Origin: Mycobacterium sp. URHD0025
Lineage (GTDB): Bacteria > Actinomycetota > Actinomycetes > Mycobacteriales > Mycobacteriaceae
Reading direction: 5' to 3'
Assembly: GCF_000426065.1 (NCBI RefSeq)
Contig: NZ_AUEQ01000001.1
Coordinates: 124,001 to 188,000, forward strand
Length of the DNA stretch: 64,000 nt
Position 1 is the first letter of the stretch. Every line of letters begins with the position of its first letter. Below, in pieces: positions 27,404 through 35,629 of the stretch. The notes under the pieces are model-generated. The model saw only the letters and a list, made by a program, of their open reading frames with translations. It was not told where the DNA came from and did no database searches. The position numbers were made by a program, and so were the translations under genes.

Positions 27404-27687
27404 CTCTTGCGCACAGCTCCTCCCACAGCAAACGGGATCGACACACCACACACAACCATCCCCCAGCCAGCATCCGCTCGGATTGAGTTTTCGACTGAAC
27501 CTATCGAAAGTCAATAGCGCGAAATGAATGCACATGGAGTGCTCCCATGTGGAGCCAGACGCTCAGACTCGTGATTTTCTCGATGGACAGATCAGATTTT
27601 TGAATCGAAAGTATCTCATCAACCAGATCCTGTCACTACTGTGCTGCCCAGATTGACGCAAACGTAGATTATTCAGGAGGTCCGCAT

Positions 27688-28543
27688 GTGACGATGAAGC
27701 CCTGGAATGACGACCGGCCACAGGCCCGCCGCATCGTGTTGGGCGAGAGAGAAGTCGCCACCGGCGGCATGTCAGTCAAATTCGCCACCGAACAGATCCA
27801 CACCACGACCGAGTGGTGCTGCTTCGACGACACACCTGCTGTTCGTGCACCGGGCCGGCCGCCTGCGCTCCATGGAGACCGACCTGGACTGGGGTCCCTC
27901 GGGCCGCGCGCCGCCCAAGGTCGGCGACATGTGGGTGGTGCCCGCCGGCAACAAATGCGCGGCGTTGGTCGAAGGAGATACCGCGGAATTCTGCGAGATC
28001 GCCGTGCCGGAGCACCTACTCGGTGCGACGACGTTGATTCCGCGCATCAAACACCGCAATCCGCTCATCCATGAGATGGTCGAGCGCATCTACGCCGTCG
28101 CCGATCGTGACGACGCCGCCGCACGGCTTCTCACCGACTCGGTGGGCGAAACCCTCAAATTGGTGATCGCCAACATGTGCGCGGCGAACCCTCCGCCGCA
28201 AGGCGAGCGCAGGCTCGACACGCTGGATGCCGCCACCCGCTCCAAGATCGTCGAGTTCCTCGAGGACAGCATCGACTCGGCGATCACCCTCGAAATACTT
28301 GCCCGCCAGGCGAATATGCCGGTGGCGGTGTTCATTACAGCCTTCCGCGCCGCGTTTCACACCACGCCGTATCAGCACCTGCTCGATCTACGGTTCGAGC
28401 GTGCCAAGTCGCTGCTCCGACACACGTCGCATACCGTCGCCGCAATCAGTGTGATGGTGGGTTTCTCCAGCCCAAGCCATTTCTCCTCGGCCTTCCGCCG
28501 TCGCGTCGGGGTGCCGCCCCGGGCGTACCGCGACGGCCGCTGA
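27688..28543 (+). pseudogene. AraC-family regulator (paralogue 3), frameshifted
   Basis: Translation begins well, with AGGAGGT before GTG 27688, and follows paralogue 1 through TTTEWCCFDDT. Near 27831-27834 the frame breaks. Compared with paralogue 1, five bases are missing between the codons for FDDT and LIFVHRAG. The second frame then continues intact (FVHRAGRLRSMETDLDWG) through both HTH motifs to the stop at 28543. Without a sequencing error the product would be about 129 aa and lack DNA-binding helices. Apart from this break the sequence is well kept, so the lesion is recent or artificial. Confidence 0.85.
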
Positions 28544-28922
28544 GGGCCTCAGCAGCGGCCCTCCTCACGCCGACCAAATAGTTAGCCGACATTTCGGACA
28601 TAACGCACGCGGAACAATCAGACGTCCAATTTTAAGAGTCAGCCACTACGGGCAGTAATCTTCAAAATATTCCAACTGGCAAACCAGTCGAGTGCCCGGA
28701 GCTCATGTGAGGCGGCACCTTCCAACCACACCAACTGCATTTTTAACTCAACCAACGGCCGCTATGCGCGATTCCCAGCAACACGGCGAAACATAATTCA
28801 CAACTGCACGATCCGACACTGAAACGTGTTTCAAAAAAGTGCAGACAACGGCTTCACGCTCGGACTACATTTCGCCCGTCGGCCCATCGTCGATACCCAG
28901 TCCGAACAACAAGGAGACCCCG
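28544..28922. other. AT-richer intergenic region
   Basis: About 380 bases precede the GjpA-like gene, and they are visibly richer in A+T than the surroundings. They hold no credible coding sequence. A ribosome site (AAGGAG) lies at the very end. It probably contains the promoter of the downstream gene. Confidence 0.5.
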
Positions 28923-30293
28923 TTGCAACGCGCTCTAAGCCCCTACGCGGCCGCTGGCGTAGCGCTCGCCACTGCCGGCGTCCTCGCCGTAACACCTCTA
29001 GCCCCACCACCGGCTCAACTAGACGAAGCCTTAACGCGGGCGTCCTCGGCCGCAGTCCAACTCACTGCCGCCGTCGACCCCATCGCGGCGTGGTCACAGT
29101 TGTTCACGCATACGCCCGAGAGCTTGTTGGCACTCGGCGGCCTCGTTGCCGATAACCCAGCACCGATCCTCGGGCAGATCGTCGCCAACTGGTCGGGCTA
29201 TGGCGAAACGCTGAGTACGTCCCTCCAAGCGGCGGGAGCCGGACTCAGCACCTTCCTGACGACCACGCTGCCGACATCCCTTCAGAAGTTCTCCAATCAG
29301 CTGGTGGCCGGCGATATGTACGGTGCAGCAGAGACATTCGGATCGGCGATATTCGCCCTGGCATTCAACGCCGGGTTCCCGATGCTGAACGTCTTCAGCA
29401 TCCCGGTCGAGATCACCCAAAATCTGGCCAACGCAGTCGCGTCTCTCGGCCCATCCTTTGTGGGCGTGATAGCCAACCTAGGCCTCAGCGCTCTGATGAA
29501 CGTGACTGGGACTAGCTACGCAGCTGGTAACAGCGCGCAAGCGGTCGTGGATGCGATCACCGCCGGCGATCCCTTGAGTGCAGTCAATGCGCTGGTCGCC
29601 ATGCCAGCAACAGTCGCGGATGCACTCTTCAATGGATATAGAGATCCAATTGGCGGCGGCGCTTACGCGGGGCTTTTCACAGTTGCCGGCCCGCCTCCAC
29701 CTGGTTCGCCACCCAACACGCCCGGAATCGGCGATGGACTCTTCGCAACTCTGCTGAAAAGCCGCCTCACAATTGCCAAGGCGATCGGGTGGCAAGAACC
29801 CGCGTCACCCAGCATTCTGTCAGCGCCTTTCGCCTCTACTTCCGAAACACCCGCGTTGGCGTCAGCGTCGACCATTCCGGACACTGCCGCCGCCACCGCA
29901 GTAACTCTGTCGACAAATCCGGCTCCCATCGAGCCGAAGGCCAAGGCGGCCCCGACGACCGCTGTCGTAACAGCTCCGGCTGATTCCGCAACAACCGAAA
30001 CCGCACCACCTGAGCCCAGCAAGGAGGCAGCGGTTCCGCTCGTCCGCAAGAGCCTCGTCGCGACGCCAGATAGAGCCGATGCTCTCAGCTCTGCCAACAA
30101 GCCAGTCACGAAGGCAGCGTCAGACGTCCGCGACGGGATCTCAGCCACCGTCAACAAGATTGGTGAGGGAGTGAAAAAGGCCTTCAGCAAGCCCGACAAG
30201 CCGACCAAGGCGGACACCGCCAAATCCGATGCGGGCACCAGTGGTTCGGGCAAGCACCGCGCCGGTGCTGGAACATCGGGGGATGCCAAGTAG
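28923..30293 (+). CDS. Exported Ala-rich protein, GjpA (outer-membrane porin)-like
   Basis: The 456 aa protein starts at TTG 28923, directly after AAGGAGACCCCG; the frame is open 28 codons further up without such a site. The N-terminus LQRALSPYAAAGVALATAGVLAVTPLAPP is a signal peptide typical of mycobacterial proteins annotated as outer membrane porin GjpA-like. A central region of about 250 residues is amphipathic and Ala/Gly/Thr-rich (NPAPILGQIVANWSGYGE). The last 150 residues are Pro/Ala/Lys-rich and low complexity, ending in a basic KPDKPTKAD tail. Channel activity has only been reported for distant relatives. It follows the AraC cluster and may be under its control. Confidence 0.75.
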   Translation: MQRALSPYAAAGVALATAGVLAVTPLAPPPAQLDEALTRASSAAVQLTAAVDPIAAWSQLFTHTPESLLALGGLVADNPAPILGQIVANWSGYGETLSTSLQAAGAGLSTFLTTTLPTSLQKFSNQLVAGDMYGAAETFGSAIFALAFNAGFPMLNVFSIPVEITQNLANAVASLGPSFVGVIANLGLSALMNVTGTSYAAGNSAQAVVDAITAGDPLSAVNALVAMPATVADALFNGYRDPIGGGAYAGLFTVAGPPPPGSPPNTPGIGDGLFATLLKSRLTIAKAIGWQEPASPSILSAPFASTSETPALASASTIPDTAAATAVTLSTNPAPIEPKAKAAPTTAVVTAPADSATTETAPPEPSKEAAVPLVRKSLVATPDRADALSSANKPVTKAASDVRDGISATVNKIGEGVKKAFSKPDKPTKADTAKSDAGTSGSGKHRAGAGTSGDAK

Positions 30294-30302
30294 CACCGAC
30301 CC

Positions 30303-30339
30303 AATCGACCCTCGCCCGGCGACCGGGCGGGGGTCGATT
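30303..30339. terminator. Strong 17-bp hairpin between convergent genes
   Basis: AATCGACCCTCGCCCGG (30303-30319) pairs with CCGGGCGGGGGTCGATT (30323-30339) at 16 of 17 positions, the other being G-T, around a 3-base loop. It sits between the stops of the GjpA-like gene and phnF and can terminate both. Confidence 0.85.
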
Positions 30340-30354
30340 GCCGCTACCTCCGAA

Positions 30355-31071
30355 CTACGAAGCCGTCATCACCGCAGTGAACGTCATCCGGTCACCCCGA
30401 TACAGGGAGCGCCGCTGCTCGATCGGAATTCCGTTCTGGTCGTAGGACACTCGATTGAGCAGAAACATCGGCGTGCGGCTGTCGACGGTCAGCAGTGCCG
30501 ATTCCCGGGCATCCGGTAGCGCGGTGTCGATGGTGTCGACAGTCCGCTCGAAGCGAATTCCGCGGCTGCGGATCTCGGCGTAGAGCGACTCGCGGTAGTC
30601 GAAGGTCTCTCGCAGTCCCGGATACCGCGCGGCCGGCAGCTTCGTGGTCTCCAGGCCCACCCGGATGCCGTCGGTGGTCAGGACCCGCTCCAATTGCAGG
30701 ATGGGTGCGCCGATTTCGATGTTGAGTTGCGCTGCCAGGACATCGTCGGCGATCAGATCACTCCAGCCGACCAGGATGCGTCCGCCGGTGCGGCCCTGTT
30801 CCTTGACCGCCTCGGTGTAGGAACCCATGGACAAGGGTTGCAGGATCTTGGGCCGCGCGACGATGGTGGTCCGGCCCCGACGTTCGATACGTCCAGCCAA
30901 CAACAACTCTCGCATCGCCTGGCGTACGGTCTCGCGAGCGACGTCGAAGCGCTCGGCGATCTCCCGCTCGGCCGGAAACGAGTCTCCGACCTCAAGGTCG
31001 TCGAGCAGTCGCTCCAGCTGCGCGCGGACAACCTGGTGCTTGAGAACCCTGGGCTCTGCACTCGCGGACAC
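30355..31071 (-). CDS. phnF: GntR/HutC-family repressor PhnF
   Basis: The 238 aa regulator has an N-terminal winged HTH (FPAEREIAERFDVARETVRQAMRELLLAGRIERRGRTT) and a UTRA ligand domain ending in QRRSLYRGDRMTFTAVM. I start at GTG 31071 (VSASAEP...), because the open frame above it runs through the operator. In M. smegmatis PhnF represses the divergent phnDCE operon by binding TGGTATAGACCA, and both such sites are found here. Repression is relieved under phosphate limitation. The upstream site lies 14 bases from the start, so phnF is probably also autoregulated. Confidence 0.93.
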   Translation of the reverse strand: MSASAEPRVLKHQVVRAQLERLLDDLEVGDSFPAEREIAERFDVARETVRQAMRELLLAGRIERRGRTTIVARPKILQPLSMGSYTEAVKEQGRTGGRILVGWSDLIADDVLAAQLNIEIGAPILQLERVLTTDGIRVGLETTKLPAARYPGLRETFDYRESLYAEIRSRGIRFERTVDTIDTALPDARESALLTVDSRTPMFLLNRVSYDQNGIPIEQRRSLYRGDRMTFTAVMTAS

Positions 31072-31084
31072 CCGCTCACAGTAC

Positions 31085-31110
31085 CAAGTCTTGGTATAGA
31101 CCAAGACTTG
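31085..31110. promoter_or_regulatory. PhnF operator 1
   Basis: TGGTATAGACCA at 31092-31103 is embedded in a perfect 10-bp inverted repeat (CAAGTCTTGG / CCAAGACTTG). It matches the published PhnF recognition sequence of M. smegmatis as I remember it, and lies just upstream of phnF. Confidence 0.9.
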
Positions 31111-31149
31111 CCGTGTTGTTAACCTCCTCGCCAACTTGGATGCACCCGT

Positions 31150-31161
31150 TGGTATAGACCA
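31150..31161. promoter_or_regulatory. PhnF operator 2
   Basis: A second exact TGGTATAGACCA lies 86 bases upstream of the phnD start and 46 bases from operator 1. It is placed to block the phnD promoter. Confidence 0.88.
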
Positions 31162-31247
31162 GCCCACAGGGTGTGGGGCAGGGCAGTTGTCCGCTCCCGC
31201 AGGCGCACTGCCCGCCAAACGTCCCCGCCCGAAAGGTCCCGCGCACC

Positions 31248-32225
31248 ATGAAGTTCCGTACCTCTCGTACGTCAGCCCGGATCGCGACCGTGGCAGCCGC
31301 CTGTACCGCGCTCCTATTGTCAGGCTGCTCCAGTTCCGACAACTCCGACGCCAAGACCTCTCAGGGCTTCCCCGAAACCCTGACCCTGGCCGCCATTCCG
31401 GCCGAGAACTCCACCGACCTCAAGGCTAGTTACCAGCCGCTGATCAAGCTGCTGGAGAAGGAGACCGGCGCCAAGGTCGAGTTCGTACAGGCCTCCGACT
31501 ATGCCGGGGTGGTCGAGGGCATCATCGCCAACAACGTCGACCTGGCCTTCTTCGGCCCCTTCGCCTATGTGGTCGCCGGCGTCAACGGGGCAAAGACGAC
31601 TCCTGTCGGCGCCGTAATCCAGGAGCAGGGCGCAAAGCCCGGCTACCAGTCCTATGGTCTGGCCCGCGCGAATGAAGCGAACATCAATGGCCTCAAGGAC
31701 TTTGCCGGTAAGAAGGTCTGCTTCGTGGATCCCAGTTCGACGTCGGGATTCCTCTATCCGACCGCCGGGCTGATCGAGGCGGGAGTGATCAAATCCGGTT
31801 CCGAGGGCGACCTGTCAAAGGCGATGTCCCCGATCTTCGCCGGTGGCCATGACTCCTCGGCCCTGGCGATCGCCAACGGCGACTGCGACGCCGGCTTCGC
31901 GTTCGACACCATGGTGGACAAGACGATGATCGCCAAGGGCGACCTCAAACCCGGCCAGCTCAAGACGGTATGGAAGTCGGAGATGATCGCCGGTTCGGTG
32001 TTCGCCGCCAACGACTCGCTGGGCAGCGAGGCCATCGGCAAGCTCAAGACCCTCTTCGCGGACAAGGTCAACGTGCCCAACCTCGAAGCAGAAGGCTTCT
32101 GCCAGGGCGACGCATGCCGGATCACCGATGAACGCGCCTGGGGCTTTGTGCCGGTCGAGGATTCGGACTACAGCGGTGTCCGCCACGTCTGCGACGTCAC
32201 CGGTTCCGAGAAGTGCAAGGGCTGA
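31248..32225 (+). CDS. phnD: Phosphonate/phosphate ABC transporter substrate-binding lipoprotein PhnD
   Basis: The 325 aa periplasmic binding protein has a lipoprotein signal (LLLSGCSSSD) and the PhnD fold motifs TLAAIPAENSTDLKASYQPL, VEFVQASDYAGVVEGI, and KVCFVDPSSTSGFLYP near the oxyanion site. It should capture a phosphorus oxyanion outside the membrane. In M. smegmatis the homologous system works as a high-affinity phosphate importer, and phosphite or phosphonates are alternatives. It is the first gene of the PhnF-controlled operon. Confidence 0.93.
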   Translation: MKFRTSRTSARIATVAAACTALLLSGCSSSDNSDAKTSQGFPETLTLAAIPAENSTDLKASYQPLIKLLEKETGAKVEFVQASDYAGVVEGIIANNVDLAFFGPFAYVVAGVNGAKTTPVGAVIQEQGAKPGYQSYGLARANEANINGLKDFAGKKVCFVDPSSTSGFLYPTAGLIEAGVIKSGSEGDLSKAMSPIFAGGHDSSALAIANGDCDAGFAFDTMVDKTMIAKGDLKPGQLKTVWKSEMIAGSVFAANDSLGSEAIGKLKTLFADKVNVPNLEAEGFCQGDACRITDERAWGFVPVEDSDYSGVRHVCDVTGSEKCKG

Positions 32226-32230
32226 AACCC

Positions 32231-33043
32231 ATGAGCGCCAGCGGACCCCACCACCCCGTCGCGGGCGACGATCTCGTCGTCATCGCCCGCGACGTCACGA
32301 AACGCTTCGGTGACACCCTGGCTCTGGACCAGGTCAGCCTCGACGTCCGGCGCAGCGAGATGCTGGTGCTGCTGGGACTGTCGGGCTCGGGCAAGTCCAC
32401 CCTGCTGCGCTGCCTCAACGGGCTGCAACCGGTCACCTCCGGCAGCGTCGAGGTCGGCGGCACCCACGTCGAATCCGCCTCAGCCAAGCAACTACGCGGC
32501 CTTCGCCGCAATGTGGGGTTCGTCTTTCAGCACTTCAACCTGGTCGGGCGGTTGAGCTGCCTGGAGAACGTGCTCATCGGTGGCCTGGGCCAGCTGCGGC
32601 TCCCCCGCTACGGCGCGCTGACCTACCCCAAGGCCATGCGCGCCGAAGCCCTCGCCCATCTCGATCGGGTCGGCCTGGCCGATTACGCCGACCGGCGGGC
32701 CGACACGCTCTCCGGCGGGCAACAGCAGCGCGCCGCGATCGCCCGCACCCTGATGCAGAAACCCGGCCTGCTTCTCGCTGACGAGCCCGTGGCCTCGTTG
32801 GATCCCGAAAACGCCGGTGTGGTCATGGATCTGCTGTTCCGGGTGTGCATCGAGGAGAAGCTGACCGTGGTGTGCACGCTGCACCAGGTGGACCTCGCAT
32901 TGGGCTGGGCGCATCGGCTGGTCGGCCTGCGCAACGGGCAGAAGATCCTCGACCGGCCCGCGGTCGGGATGAGCCGCGAGGACGTCATGGAGATCTACCA
33001 ACGCGTCGACCCCGCGGCGCAGTCGGCGGCCCGTCCCTCGTGA
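32231..33043 (+). CDS. phnC: Phosphonate/phosphate ABC transporter ATP-binding protein PhnC
   Basis: The 270 aa ATPase has Walker A GLSGSGKST, signature LSGGQQQRAAIARTLMQ, Walker B LLADEPVASLDP, and the H-loop VCTLHQVD. The ATG at 32231 lies 5 bases after the phnD stop. It energises import through PhnE. Its stop overlaps the phnE start. Confidence 0.95.
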   Translation: MSASGPHHPVAGDDLVVIARDVTKRFGDTLALDQVSLDVRRSEMLVLLGLSGSGKSTLLRCLNGLQPVTSGSVEVGGTHVESASAKQLRGLRRNVGFVFQHFNLVGRLSCLENVLIGGLGQLRLPRYGALTYPKAMRAEALAHLDRVGLADYADRRADTLSGGQQQRAAIARTLMQKPGLLLADEPVASLDPENAGVVMDLLFRVCIEEKLTVVCTLHQVDLALGWAHRLVGLRNGQKILDRPAVGMSREDVMEIYQRVDPAAQSAARPS

Positions 33044-34626
33044 GCACCGAACTCGCCGAACGCCCGGCCATCTCCACCCCACCGCACAGAACCCTGCCCG
33101 GGCTGCTGAACCTCGTCACGGTCGCCGCGTTACTGGCCACCATCGTCGCGGCCTGGTATGTCGACTTCGCGCCGGGGACCTTGCTGGACGGCGTCGACGA
33201 GGTTGTGGCGCTGCTGGAGCGGATGATGCCGCCGCGCCTGGATGATCCGGGGCGCATCGGCGGCCTGGCCGTCGAGACCCTGCTGATGGCCGTGCTGGGA
33301 ACGGTGCTGGCCGCGATAGCCTCAGTGCCCCTGGCTTTCCTGGCCGCCCGCAACACCACACCGCACCCGGCGGTGCAGGCCGTGGCCCGGGCCATCATCA
33401 CGTTCTGCCGCGCCATGCCGGACCTGTTGTTCGCCGTGCTGTTCGTCCGGGCCCTCGGAATCGGTGTGCTCCCAGGTATTCTCGCGCTGGCCATCCATTC
33501 GATCGGCATGCTGGGCAAGGTGTTCGCCGACGCCATCGAACAGACAGATCCCGGTCCGCGGGAAGCGGTGCGCAGCACCGGCGTCGGCTATTTCCGCGAG
33601 ATGCTCAACGCAGTCGTCCCTCAAGTTGTGCCCTCCTGGATCGCGACGTTCATCTACCGCATCGACATCAATCTGCGAATGTCGGTGGTGCTGGGCTTCG
33701 TCGGTGCCGGCGGGATCGGCTTCGCGCTGCAGGATGCGTTGCGCGGCTTGATCTATCCGCGCGCCCTCGGCATCGCCTGCGTCATCCTGGCGATCATCGC
33801 GGCGATGGAACTGCTGTCCATCGTGATCCGGCGGATGCTGCTGGACTCGGCGCAGTCGAATCCCGCTCGCGAACGTGCCGCCCGGTTCCTCTTCAGCGGT
33901 GCCCTGGTCGCAACCTGCCTCGCAGCCCTGGTGGCGCTGAAGGTCAACCCGGTGTCCCTGGTGACATGGGTCGGGCCGGCCATCGAGGTGTTCACCCGGA
34001 TGATCCCGCCCAACTTCGGAGCGCTCGGAGGCGAATTGGTCGCGGCCGCCTGGCAAACCGTGGCGATCGGCGTGGTGTCCACCGCCATCGGTGTGGTGCT
34101 GTCGATCCCGGTCGGAATCCTGGCTGCCCGCAATGTCACTCCTCATCCGGCGGTCTACTGGGTGGCCCGGGCGTGGATTCTGTTGGTGCGGGCGGTGCCT
34201 GAGCTCATCCTGGCCGTGGTGTTCGTCGCCGCATTGGGCCTGGGCCCCATCGCCGGTACCTGTGCATTGGCCATCGGCTCGATCGGATTCCTGGGCAAAC
34301 TGGTCGCGGACGCGGTCGAGGAGATCGACCCCGGGCCGCTGGAGGCTGTGCACTCGGTGGGCGGCGGATGGTGGAAAACATTGTTCGCCGCGGTGATTCC
34401 GCAGGCGATGCCCGCGATGGTCGGGTCCAGCTTGTACATGTTCGACGTGAATGTGCGGACCTCGACCATTCTCGGCATCGTCGGCGCCGGTGGCGTCGGC
34501 TACCTGCTGTTCGAGTCCATCCGCACGCTGAACTTCGACATCGCAGGCGCGATCGTCATCGTCATCTTCGTCATCGTCTACGCCATCGAAAGGTTGTCCG
34601 GATGGATCCGATCCCGCCTCGTATGA
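33040..34626 (+). CDS. phnE: Phosphonate/phosphate ABC permease PhnE, tandem fused
   Basis: The 528 aa protein is a head-to-tail fusion of two PhnE permeases. Each half of about 260 residues has the binding-protein-dependent transport signature region: DPGPREAVRSTGVGYFREML in the first and DPGPLEAVHSVGGGWWKTLF in the second. Each half ends in GFVGAGGIGFAL or GIVGAGGVGYLLF. About 6 helices per half give 12 in all, so one polypeptide can replace the usual dimer or PhnE1-PhnE2 pair. The start is the GTG overlapping the phnC TGA. Confidence 0.93.
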   Translation: MSTELAERPAISTPPHRTLPGLLNLVTVAALLATIVAAWYVDFAPGTLLDGVDEVVALLERMMPPRLDDPGRIGGLAVETLLMAVLGTVLAAIASVPLAFLAARNTTPHPAVQAVARAIITFCRAMPDLLFAVLFVRALGIGVLPGILALAIHSIGMLGKVFADAIEQTDPGPREAVRSTGVGYFREMLNAVVPQVVPSWIATFIYRIDINLRMSVVLGFVGAGGIGFALQDALRGLIYPRALGIACVILAIIAAMELLSIVIRRMLLDSAQSNPARERAARFLFSGALVATCLAALVALKVNPVSLVTWVGPAIEVFTRMIPPNFGALGGELVAAAWQTVAIGVVSTAIGVVLSIPVGILAARNVTPHPAVYWVARAWILLVRAVPELILAVVFVAALGLGPIAGTCALAIGSIGFLGKLVADAVEEIDPGPLEAVHSVGGGWWKTLFAAVIPQAMPAMVGSSLYMFDVNVRTSTILGIVGAGGVGYLLFESIRTLNFDIAGAIVIVIFVIVYAIERLSGWIRSRLV

Positions 34627-35615
34627 CGGCGGCCGCGGTGTGGACCGGTACAGGCGTCGACGTGCAAGCCGTCCCGATACCCGCCCTCGGCACCGGCGAG
34701 GTCCTGGTTCGGGTCCGGCTGGCCACGGTGTGCGGCAGCGATTTACACACCGTTTGCGGTCGCCGTCCCGCGGCCTGCCCGTCCATCCTCGGCCATGAGG
34801 CCGTCGGCGACATCGTCGCCACCGGTCCTGACACGGACGCCCAAGCCGGGCAACGCATCATCTGGTCCGTAACAGTGGCATGCGGGCAATGCCCGCGGTG
34901 CCGGTCCGGACGGAGCGCCAAATGCCTGTCGGTGCGCAAAGTCGGGCACGAAGCGTTCGATGGGGACTGGCCGCTGTCGGGTTCCTATGCCGCACATGTG
35001 CTGCTACCGCGTGGCACCACGATCGCCTTGGTCCCCGACTCGCTGCCCGACGCTGTCGCCGCACCCGCCGCCTGCGCGACCGCGACGGTCATGGCCACCC
35101 TCGAAGCCGCAGGCGAATTGACGGGTAGGCGGGTCCTGATCGGCGGGGCAGGCATGCTCGGACTCACCGCGGTCGCGGCGTGCGCCGAGGCCGGGGCGGA
35201 CGTGCAGGTGGTCGATCTCGATGCCGACCGTCTGGCATTGGTCCCGGAGTTCGGTGGGCGCGCCTCCGATGGCGGTCCGGTTGACGTGGCGATCGACTAC
35301 ACCGGGTCCTCCGTGGCCGTCGCAGATGCTCTGGGCCGGCTCGACACCGGAGGCACCCTGGTGCTGGCCGGTTCGGTCACTCCCGGGCCGCCGTTGACGG
35401 TGGATCCGGAAACCGTTGTGCGGCAATGGCTGACCATCACCGGTGTGCACAACTATGAACCCCGGCACCTGCATCGGGCCGTCAAGTTTCTTGACGAAAC
35501 CCGCGAACGCTATCCGTGGGAACCGCTCGTCGTCGCGCCGGTGTCGCTTGAGGACATCGAGGAAGCCCTACGCACACCGCCACCCGGAAAGTTGCGGACG
35601 GCCGTCACCCCTTAA
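34623..35615 (+). CDS. Zinc-dependent alcohol dehydrogenase, phosphonate-operon type
   Basis: The 330 aa MDR-family dehydrogenase has the catalytic zinc ligands in TVCGSDLHT and GHEAVGD, the structural zinc cysteines in CGQCPRCRSGRSAKC, and an NAD(P) Rossmann motif GGAGMLGLTAVAACAEAGADV. It overlaps the phnE stop, so it belongs to the operon. It resembles the TIGR03366-type dehydrogenases linked to phosphonate catabolism, which implies that the imported compound may be an organic phosphonate or a product of one. No C-P lyase or phosphonatase gene lies nearby. Confidence 0.88.
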   Translation: MTAAAVWTGTGVDVQAVPIPALGTGEVLVRVRLATVCGSDLHTVCGRRPAACPSILGHEAVGDIVATGPDTDAQAGQRIIWSVTVACGQCPRCRSGRSAKCLSVRKVGHEAFDGDWPLSGSYAAHVLLPRGTTIALVPDSLPDAVAAPAACATATVMATLEAAGELTGRRVLIGGAGMLGLTAVAACAEAGADVQVVDLDADRLALVPEFGGRASDGGPVDVAIDYTGSSVAVADALGRLDTGGTLVLAGSVTPGPPLTVDPETVVRQWLTITGVHNYEPRHLHRAVKFLDETRERYPWEPLVVAPVSLEDIEEALRTPPPGKLRTAVTP

Positions 35616-35629
35616 ACGCCGAAAGAAAA

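Noticed and set aside
23102..28922. Whole region as a mobile genomic island
   Set aside because: It is accessory in content, but no integrase, transposase, attachment repeats or adjacent tRNA were found, so transfer is not demonstrated.
31072..31218. N-terminal extension of phnF
   Set aside because: It would place the PhnF operators inside the coding region; the conserved protein begins at VSASAEP.
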